Shown here: piece after piece, positions 13,601 to 22,099 of the stretch
Numbering within the stretch: position 1 is the stretch's first letter
Layout: each line of letters starts with the position of its first letter
From: JANNRA01 sp031401035
Lineage (GTDB): Bacteria > Desulfobacterota > Binatia > HRBIN30 > CADEER01
Direction: 5' to 3'
NCBI GenBank assembly: GCA_031401035.1
Contig: JANNRA010000070.1
Span: 1 to 25,047 of the forward strand
Length of the DNA stretch: 25,047 nucleotides
Made by a program: the position numbers and the translations under genes
The notes under the pieces: generated by a model
The model's database searches: none
What the model was told of the DNA's origin: nothing
The model's input: only the letters and a program-made list of their open reading frames with translations

Positions 13601-13818
13601 CCGGCCGGCGCGGCGACGGCGTCGAGTTCGACGCCGGCAGCGGTCCGGTGGACTCCGGCAGCGGCGGCCCGATGACGCTCAGCTTCGACCCATTCACCTG
13701 CCCGACCCTCGACTGCCCCGACACCACCTTCGACTACCTGCTCACCGTCCGCGACGCCGCCGGCCGCGAGAGCCCGGTGCAGCGCCTGCGCCTGATCGTC
13801 ACGCTGTTCGAGCTGTGA
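10630..13818 (+). CDS. Secreted multidomain protein: SdrD B-like, dockerin, P/Homo B
   Basis: About 1062 residues from CTG 10630. This start gives a textbook signal peptide (AAAWALAGSLALAPLAARA) and a CTGA overlap with the upstream stop. The alternative ATG 10531 would add an Arg-rich 33-residue leader. Order: two SdrD B-like beta units (about 27-130 and 139-235, each with VFDDRNSDG or IFADANGN type loops); a type I dockerin with two calcium loops (about 247-300, GDGNGDRMVSAADL and NSDGQVNATDL); a Thr/Ala/Pro linker (310-387); an unrecognised beta domain (388-697); a second Thr/Pro linker (719-792); a P/Homo B proprotein-convertase domain (about 796-949, with IADLNVAVSLAHTWVGDLRI and LAGTWRLNVSD); and an Ig/cadherin-like end. 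No protease domain accompanies the P domain. It is probably extracellular, anchored or assembled through calcium-dependent contacts. Confidence 0.8.
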   Translation: MRPGRAAAWALAGSLALAPLAARAATVGGSVFDDRNSDGAFRAGEPGVAGWVVFVDDDDDGALDNPAGAGLCTAAASAPCTTTGAGGAFTLADLPAGGHRLRIVPQSGWRQTTAATVDVLLLRDDAVESDVRFGVFRLGVVEGAIFADANGNAIRDGGEPTLPAWTVFDDADLDGTLDAGEATASSAPDGAYQLDGLTIGTHSVRLRRRCGLITTLPPPPGRYALAISTSGQLIGGRDFGVQPPAVLPGDGNGDRMVSAADLVAVARAVGAPPTDGTDANSDGQVNATDLTATAANAFDCAGLVSVAAAPTPTATATAVGPTATASASATSPPPTATATVPVGSTVTSTASRTASPPATSTAPATANSPTAPPTATRTSTSGPTVPPEALAGTGVQIANGMNAIPAVITALVGGIEFGDALVFDPDAQLSGVGSPAGACPLGGSASRACSNGVGGGTLAIDFDACRVATASGSVTIDALPPTDPAVSLRGAVCIANLPLPPWNATIGVSAAFRNAQSAPLLTATAQLTGTISPTLGGSCGATAATLALTGTIRSQFGDGSAVALSFANTGVLVTITQFNADCVPVRYRMTFNGPATMSVDPAGPALTSGAVGDQPTALVFDDFVVDQNASGTPTQTFLSGDVGVACAASTLSFDTVQLLAQAVGQPCPQAGILRITVGATVTNIIYQPTGDIGIDVDDDGFADSDLDSCQEAPPLCDGATPTPTSATATRTQTATPTVTNTPTTTRTHTPGPSPTASAPGVATPTATRTATATASFTPSATPSPSASPTNAPPQEFCDSLPGPALIPDANIPGIDNDIVVGTAQSIADLNVAVSLAHTWVGDLRIVLSHIDSGSSVVLLEHPGRVETGLGCGLDDLDAVFDDASLRPAEERCAEGPPFPAIDGSVAPLGALAVFNGQSLAGTWRLNVSDRATMDTGSLLGWCLRPNSLTPVVTDFTCDDDQSECVQVIGEPFTLDFRYADPDGDAVTWHLTGRRGDGVEFDAGSGPVDSGSGGPMTLSFDPFTCPTLDCPDTTFDYLLTVRDAAGRESPVQRLRLIVTLFEL
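11557..11790 (+). repeat. Low-complexity Thr/Ala/Pro linker, first copy
   Basis: Short imperfect ACC/GCC/CCG codon runs encode a 78-residue linker rich in TAT, PTA and SPP. Such linkers separate folded domains in secreted proteins and are likely O-glycosylation targets. Confidence 0.7.
12784..13005 (+). repeat. Low-complexity Thr/Pro linker, second copy
   Basis: About 74 codons of TPT, TAT and SPS-like composition join the central beta domain to the P/Homo B domain. It is similar in style to the first linker but not a copy of it. Confidence 0.7.
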
Positions 13819-13864
13819 CGCGCGAAAGGCGCCGCTCCCGAGGCACCGGGGTGATCCGACGCAC

Positions 13865-13889
13865 TGTTTCATGTTGGTGTTTCATGTTG
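13865..13889 (+). promoter_or_regulatory. Tandem 12-bp direct repeat, possible operator
   Basis: TGTTTCATGTTG occurs perfectly at 13865-13876 and 13878-13889, 33 nt before the P450 start codon and in the 104-nt gap after the preceding gene. The AT-rich, 13-bp-spaced repeats stand out in a GC-rich sequence. They may bind a regulator of the P450 gene or be part of its promoter. No cognate regulator gene is in the window. Confidence 0.45.
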
Positions 13890-13922
13890 CTAAGGGGAGG
13901 CACTCAGACGGGAGATTGACCC

Positions 13923-15191
13923 ATGAGTGACCCCGTTTCCGCACCGTCCAAGGGGCAGGCTGGCGCCGACCCGTACTCGATCCCCCTCGACCGCATCGAC
14001 GTGTCCGATTCGGAGCTCTTCGAGACCGACACGCAGTGGGGCTATTTCGAACGCCTGCGCAAAGAGGATCCGGTCCACTACTGCGCCCAGAGCGACTTCG
14101 GCCCCTACTGGTCGGTGACCAAGTACGCGGACGTCCTCCACGTCGAGAAACACCCGGAGGTCTTCTCCTCGGCGCGCAGCATCGTGCTCGGGGACCCGGA
14201 TCCCGACTTCCCGCTGGAAGCCGGATTCATCACCATGGACGGCGCCCGCCACGATGCCCACCGCAAGGTGGCGCAGCCGGTCGCGGCGCCACGAAACATC
14301 AGCTACCTCGAACCGCTGATCCGCGCGCGGATCGGTCAGATCCTCGACGAGGTGCCGGTGGGCGAGGCGTTCGACTGGGTCGACCGCGTGTCGATCGAGG
14401 TCACCACCTGCATGCTCGCCACCCTGTTCGACTTTCCCTACGAGCACCGCCGCAAGCTGACGTTCTGGTCGGACATGGCCACCGCCAGCCCGGAGGGAGT
14501 CGGCGCCGTCGGCGTCACCGAGGAGCAGCGTCGCGCCGCGCTCTTGGAGTGCCTGGAGGTGTTCACCGCGCTGTGGAAGGAGCGGCAGAACGCCCCGTCC
14601 ACCGGCCGTCTCGACTTCGTCACCGCCCTCGCCAATGCGGAGGCGACGCGCGGGCTCGCGCCCATGGAGTACCTCGGCACCCTGGTCCTCCTCATCGTCG
14701 GCGGCAACGACACGACGCGGAACTCGATCTCCGGCGGCGTACTGGCCCTGAACGAGAACCCGGAGGAATACGCCAAGCTGCGCGCCCGCCCCGAACTCCT
14801 GCCCAACATGGTGAGCGAGATCATCCGCTGGCAGACGCCGCTGGCCTACATGCGGCGCACCGCCACCAGCGACACGGTGCTTGCCGGCAAGCGGATCGCC
14901 CAGGGGGCCAAGGTCGCCATGTGGTACGTGTCGGCCAACCGCGACGAGGAGGTCTTCGAGCGGCCGAACGAGTTCCGCATCGATCGCGAGAACGCGCGCG
15001 ACCACCTCGCCTTCGGGCGCGGCGTCCACTTCTGCATGGGAAGCCGCATCGCCGAGATGCAGTTGCGCGTCCTGTGGGAAGAGACCCTCGCCCGCTTCCG
15101 CCACGTCGAGGTCGTCGGCGCCCCCGTCCGGATCCGTTCGAACTTCGTGAAGGGGTACGCGCACCTGCCGGTCCGCGTCCACCCCCACTGA
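13923..15191 (+). CDS. Cytochrome P450, CYP153-like alkane hydroxylase
   Basis: This is a soluble P450 of 422 residues that should insert one oxygen atom from O2 using electrons from a ferredoxin. The I-helix oxygen-activation motif GGNDTTR is at 260-266, the ExxR pair at E299/R302, and the haem loop FGRGVHFCMG has its thiolate ligand at C371. Stretches such as DFGPYWSVTKYADV, VDRVSIEVTTCMLATLFDFP, ISGGVLALNENP and LAYMRRTA match CYP153, the bacterial family known for terminal hydroxylation of medium-chain n-alkanes. A GGGAG lies 8 nt before the ATG. No ferredoxin, ferredoxin reductase or alkane regulator is adjacent. A membrane hydroxylase-like gene follows. The exact substrate (alkane, fatty acid, terpene) cannot be read from sequence. 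Confidence 0.85.
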   Translation: MSDPVSAPSKGQAGADPYSIPLDRIDVSDSELFETDTQWGYFERLRKEDPVHYCAQSDFGPYWSVTKYADVLHVEKHPEVFSSARSIVLGDPDPDFPLEAGFITMDGARHDAHRKVAQPVAAPRNISYLEPLIRARIGQILDEVPVGEAFDWVDRVSIEVTTCMLATLFDFPYEHRRKLTFWSDMATASPEGVGAVGVTEEQRRAALLECLEVFTALWKERQNAPSTGRLDFVTALANAEATRGLAPMEYLGTLVLLIVGGNDTTRNSISGGVLALNENPEEYAKLRARPELLPNMVSEIIRWQTPLAYMRRTATSDTVLAGKRIAQGAKVAMWYVSANRDEEVFERPNEFRIDRENARDHLAFGRGVHFCMGSRIAEMQLRVLWEETLARFRHVEVVGAPVRIRSNFVKGYAHLPVRVHPH

Positions 15192-15366
15192 GCGAATCCG
15201 GAACCGACACCACGGGGGACGCCGGTCGAGCCCGCACGTGCCCGCCGCCCCCTCACCATCGCGCGGCGCTCTCGATGCCGAGGGTGGCGGCCAGGCAGCA
15301 GGCAGCAGGCGCGGGGCGCGGCGATCGGCGATCGATGACGGCGGCGGTTGCGGGCGGACCAAGCGC

Positions 15367-16104
15367 TTGCCGATCACGGTGGAATCGCTGCTGCAGGCGC
15401 TGCGCCACGCGTACTTTGTGGCCGTCGGCGGCGGCTTCGTTTTCGCCTTCGTGGCCGAAGCGCTGGTGCCGCGCGATCCGGTGCAGGACGAGGGCCGGCA
15501 TACGCGGCGCGTATTCCGCAATCTGCCCCTGGCCGTCCTGACGCGCCTGGTTGCCGGCGTCGGCGTCGGCATCTGGATCCTGGGCCTGGATACCCATCTG
15601 TTCGACCCCGGCTGGGGCCCCCTGCAACGGCTGTCCCTCCCCCTGCCGGCGCTGGTCGCCGTCGGCGTCATCGCGGTCGATCTCGGGCAGTACGTCTTCC
15701 ACCGGCTCATGCACCGCAACCGCTGGCTGTGGATGGTGCATGCGGTTCATCACTCGGATCCGCACATGGACGTCTCGACCACGCTGCGGTTTCACCCCAT
15801 CGAGAACGCGCTGAACCTGCTCTGGAAGGCGGGGTTGCTCGGCCTGCTCGGACTGCCGATGTGGCTCGTGGCGCCGCAGACGTTGCTGATGATCCCCGTG
15901 GCGCTACTGCAGCACGCCAACGTCCTTCTCCCATCGTCCGTCGATCGCGCGCTGAGCCGGGTGATCGCGGCACCGTGCCTGCACCGGATCCACCACCTAC
16001 CGCTCGCCGCCAAGAACAATGCCAATTTCGGGGAGGTCTTCTCCGTCTGGGATCGCCTCTTCGGCACCCTCCAGTTCCCAACCCGCTCGACCGATTCGTG
16101 CTGA
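15367..16104 (+). CDS. Fatty acid hydroxylase/sterol desaturase family protein, C-terminally truncated
   Basis: This integral membrane di-iron protein has about 245 residues. The three histidine clusters of the fatty acid hydroxylase superfamily are intact: HRLMH at 112-116, HAVHH at 125-129 and HRIHH at 206-210. Hydrophobic segments include AYFVAVGGGFVFAFVAEAL, a VLTRLVAGVGVGIWIL span and LLGLLGLPMWLV. The family hydroxylates or desaturates lipid chains or sterols; the substrate is unknown here. The frame is open back to GTG 15238, but the first 40 residues would be disordered and Arg-rich, so TTG 15367 or GTG 15379 is preferred without strong ribosome-site support. The protein ends a few residues after the conserved WDRLFGT, where relatives usually continue for some 30 residues, because the sequence switches to a DUF1214 tail. 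Confidence 0.75.
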   Translation: MPITVESLLQALRHAYFVAVGGGFVFAFVAEALVPRDPVQDEGRHTRRVFRNLPLAVLTRLVAGVGVGIWILGLDTHLFDPGWGPLQRLSLPLPALVAVGVIAVDLGQYVFHRLMHRNRWLWMVHAVHHSDPHMDVSTTLRFHPIENALNLLWKAGLLGLLGLPMWLVAPQTLLMIPVALLQHANVLLPSSVDRALSRVIAAPCLHRIHHLPLAAKNNANFGEVFSVWDRLFGTLQFPTRSTDSC

Positions 16105-16340
16105 GCACCTACTCGAACGTTGAGAAGGATCCCGACGGATCACTGACGCTCGTTCTCGCGCCCAAGCCTGTCCCCGGTGTGCCCAAGGCAAACTGGCTGC
16201 CGACGGCGCCCGGGAGGCCTTTCTCGCTCACCTGGCGAACCTAGACTGAGTCTTCTTCACGGACTTCCGCGGGTACTCATCCACGAAAGCCTTCTTCGAT
16301 CGCTCCTGGAAGATGGGGAACATCGTGGAGGTGAAACAGA
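16080..16340 (+). pseudogene. DUF1254/DUF1214-type protein, C-terminal remnant
   Basis: From 16080 a frame different from the hydroxylase reads NPLDRFVLSTYSNV, DPDGSLTLVL and ANWLPTAPGRPFSLTWR, the usual end of DUF1214 proteins (NPxDRY, DGSLT, NWLP, F.L..R). A TAG at 16242-16244 stops it. The last conserved piece continues in a shifted frame at about 16256-16340 (YSSTKAFFDRSWKMGNIVEV). Everything upstream of the tail is missing. It shows recombination that fused the truncated hydroxylase to a foreign gene end, followed by decay. Confidence 0.6.
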
Positions 16341-16550
16341 GGACCAGACGATGGCCAAGGACCTCGAGCAGGCGGTGACGCGCCGCTATGGGCCCTGCGT
16401 GACGCGGCGATTCACAGCGCACCGTGATCTGACAATACCTCCTCACTGCAGAGACGCGGAGGCCGGCGCGGGGCACGGAGCATCGGTTGAGGTCTTTTCG
16501 CAGATCAAGGCTAATCGGGGCTGTCCTCTCGACACCCACAGGCGGCCGCG

Positions 16551-19823
<3,273 letters not shown>

Positions 19824-20109
19824 TGGCGTCGCAGAGGCGTTGGCCGGGCACACGGACCCGAATGCATGCAGAGCGAAGTCCATGCCGTGCCCAGGGGGGG
19901 CGGCGCCGGCACCGCGCCGGGCGCGACGCGAGGCCTGTCGGTGCCCACTTTCTGCCCAGCTGCCCATGCGGCGTGCTGCCCCATTGGCCGCGCGCAGCCG
20001 ATCTGCCGACCGCCATACCGAGTAGGCCGGAGGACGACGCGACGCTGGACCGCGGCCGCGGCCGATGAAACTGTCAGGCGCCGAAGACGATTGAACCGGG
20101 GAGGTGCGC
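19824..20109. other. Divergent spacer between transglutaminase and GST genes
   Basis: Both divergent promoters must lie in these 286 GC-rich bases. I see no gene, no clear -35/-10 boxes and no strong inverted repeat. Confidence 0.4.
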
Positions 20110-20883
20110 ATGGCGAAACGAACGGCGGCGGTCGAACTGTATTACTGGCCGGGGATCCAGGGACGCGGCGAGTTCGTGCGCCTGCTGCTCGAAGATGCCG
20201 GCGTCCCGTACATTGACGTCGCGCGCGCTCGCAAAGGCGGCCTGGCAGCCATGGTGCACCTGCTGGCCGGCGCCGAGGTCGGCGCCCTGCCGCTGGCGCC
20301 GCCCTTCGTCAGGTGCGGCGGCATGCTGGTGTCGCAGACGGCGAACGTCCTGGCGTTCCTCGCCCCGCGCTGTCGCCTGGCGCCGCCCGGCGCGGCACTG
20401 CGCCTGGAGGCCGCGCAGATCCAGCTGACGCTGGCCGACCTCGTCGACGAGGCGCACGACACGCACCACCCGATCTCGTCGGCGCTCTACTACGAGGACC
20501 AACGCGGCGCCGCGCGGCGGCGCGGGCGCGACTTCGTCCGCCAGCGGCTGCCGAAGTACCTCGGCTGGCTGGAGACGATCCTGACGCGCAACCGGCGCGG
20601 CGGCGGCCGCTGGCTGGTCGGCGGCGCCTGCAGCTACGTCGACCTGTCGGCGTTCCAGACCGTCGCCGGGCTGCGCTACGCCTTTCCGAACGCGATGGCG
20701 CAGCTCGAGCCGGCGCTCCCGCAGCTGGTGGCGCTGCACGAGCGGGTGGCGCGGCGCCCGCGCCTCGCCGCCTACCTGGGCTCGAAGAGGCGCCAGCCGT
20801 TCAACCAGATGGGCATCTTCCGCCACTACCCGGAACTCGACGCACCGGCGCGACGCCGGGTCAGAACACCGCGCCGATCTTGA
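20110..20883 (+). CDS. Glutathione S-transferase family protein
   Basis: 257 residues with the two-domain GST layout. The N-terminal thioredoxin-like part begins ELYYWPGIQGRGEFVRLLLE, which supplies the usual Tyr near the start, and carries the glutathione-binding turn VSQTANVLAFLAP near residue 78. The alpha-helical C-terminal part includes WLVGGACSYVDLSAFQ, the conserved N-capping/Asp motif of the family. It conjugates or binds glutathione in the cytosol; the substrate is unknown. GGGGAGG ends about 5-6 nt before ATG 20110, so the in-frame GTG at 20104 is not needed. The last 23 bases overlap the 3' end of the convergent beta-barrel gene, so there is no room for a separate terminator. Confidence 0.85.
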   Translation: MAKRTAAVELYYWPGIQGRGEFVRLLLEDAGVPYIDVARARKGGLAAMVHLLAGAEVGALPLAPPFVRCGGMLVSQTANVLAFLAPRCRLAPPGAALRLEAAQIQLTLADLVDEAHDTHHPISSALYYEDQRGAARRRGRDFVRQRLPKYLGWLETILTRNRRGGGRWLVGGACSYVDLSAFQTVAGLRYAFPNAMAQLEPALPQLVALHERVARRPRLAAYLGSKRRQPFNQMGIFRHYPELDAPARRRVRTPRRS

Positions 20884-21850
20884 ACCAGACGAAATCGCCC
20901 TGCAGGCGGTTGTCGACCTCGAGCTCGGGCAGCCACTTCACCTCGCTGACGAGATCGAGGCTCGAGAAGTCCTTGATGTACGAGAGCGTCGGCCCGATGC
21001 CGATAGAGCGGCTCTCGAAGCCGCCGAGCTTGGCGCCGGCGCCGCTGTCGCCGGTGACCTGCTGGTAGACGAAGACGTTGGCGCCGAGGCCGAAGATGCC
21101 GAGGTCACCGAGCGGCACGTGCTCGGCGACGGTGCCATCGAAGTGCAGCTGGTCGCCGCTCTGGTAGTCGGTGGCCGGGTTGCGCGTGTTCATGTCGTAG
21201 CCGAGGAAGCCGGTCAGCTCCAAGCCGATCGTCGGGCTGATCCAGCTGGCGGCGACGCCGGGCTCGAAGGTCCAGAAGTTCTTGCCCGGGTTGGCGAGGC
21301 GGCCGACGTCGTAGGCGCCGGTCGGGGCGTAGACGTTGAGGTAGCCTTGCAGGCGCAGCGCCTCGTGCGTCCAGCCGACCATCAGCGGCGCGAACATGAT
21401 GTCGCCCAGCCCGTCGGCGGAGTCGCTGCGCGTGCGGGTGACCGGCCCCCCCACCACCTCGCCGCTGACGTCCATCCAGACATAGGGGACGACGAGCGCG
21501 ACGGCGTAATTGATCGGCAGCGAGTTCACCTTCACCTCGGCGAGGAAGATCGACGAGTCGGCGTACGACGTGCCCTCGAGCCCGGCGACCAGGTCGCCGG
21601 CGATGGGAATGTCGCGCCGCAGCGAGGCCGAGCCCGAGTAGTAGAGGAAGGCGTTGAGGTACACGACGCCGGGTTCGCCGGGCATGACGTCGATGAACGA
21701 CGCCGTGGCGCCGGGCACGTAGTGGCCGCTGCCGCCCTCTTCCGCACCGGCCGCCGTGGCGAGGACCAGCAGACATACCGCCAGTCCGAGCCGCCACGCC
21801 GCGGCGCCAGGGCGCTGCTCAGTCGTTGTCGCGCTTCTTGTTCTTGCCAT
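20861..21850 (-). CDS. Outer-membrane beta-barrel, phenol MetA degradation/SphA type
   Basis: 329 residues with an N-terminal signal peptide (hydrophobic core LGLAVCLLVLATAAGA, cleavage near residue 36) and alternating beta strands throughout, ending in a terminal Phe as expected for an outer-membrane barrel. Strand pairs such as GDIMFAPLMVGW, LQGYLNVYAPTGAYDVGR, NFWTFEPGVAASW and TGFLGYDMNTRNPATDYQSG match the 'MetA-pathway of phenol degradation' transporter-like family. Members are thought to admit hydrophobic compounds, although few are tested. It is the last gene of the sulfatase operon: its ATG lies inside the preceding small gene (32-nt overlap, other frame), so translation is probably coupled. 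It may import the sulfatase substrate or export the product. Confidence 0.8.
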   Translation of the reverse strand: MARTRSATTTEQRPGAAAWRLGLAVCLLVLATAAGAEEGGSGHYVPGATASFIDVMPGEPGVVYLNAFLYYSGSASLRRDIPIAGDLVAGLEGTSYADSSIFLAEVKVNSLPINYAVALVVPYVWMDVSGEVVGGPVTRTRSDSADGLGDIMFAPLMVGWTHEALRLQGYLNVYAPTGAYDVGRLANPGKNFWTFEPGVAASWISPTIGLELTGFLGYDMNTRNPATDYQSGDQLHFDGTVAEHVPLGDLGIFGLGANVFVYQQVTGDSGAGAKLGGFESRSIGIGPTLSYIKDFSSLDLVSEVKWLPELEVDNRLQGDFVWFKIGAVF

Positions 21851-22088
21851 TGTCCCTGTCGCGCTTGTCGTTGCCGTCGACGCCGACGACGTCGCGCGCG
21901 GTTTCGCCCGGTTTACAGCGGTTGCCGACGCCGACGGCGGCGCGCTGGGCCGTGCCCTTCACCGCCTTGCCGACGGTGCAGTCCGGATCGACCGCGTCTT
22001 TGGCGCTGCTGACCGGACCCGCCAGCGCGGTGCCGTTCGCGGCCAGGGCACAGACCAGCGCGACGATCGTCATCTTGAGTGCGTGCAT
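21819..22088 (-). CDS. Small secreted protein of unknown function
   Basis: 89 residues. A perfect AGGAGG ends 6 nt before ATG 22088, so the gene is real. A signal peptide (core TIVALVCALAANGTALA) ends near residue 23. The mature part has two Cys (DPDCTVGKAVKGTAQR and VGVGNRCKPGETARD) that could form one disulfide. It ends in a highly charged Asp/Lys/Arg/Asn tail (GNDKRDRDNGKNKKRDND). I do not recognise the family. It starts 11 nt after the arylsulfatase stop and overlaps the barrel gene, so it belongs to the sulfatase operon. A periplasmic partner of the sulfatases or of the barrel is possible, but this is inference. Confidence 0.75.
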   Translation of the reverse strand: MHALKMTIVALVCALAANGTALAGPVSSAKDAVDPDCTVGKAVKGTAQRAAVGVGNRCKPGETARDVVGVDGNDKRDRDNGKNKKRDND

Positions 22089-22099
22089 GATGGACCTCC

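Noticed and set aside
16341..16550. Minus-strand extension of the transglutaminase frame past its stop towards 16228
   Set aside because: It is a different frame with no family similarity, and part of it is opposite the DUF1214 remnant.
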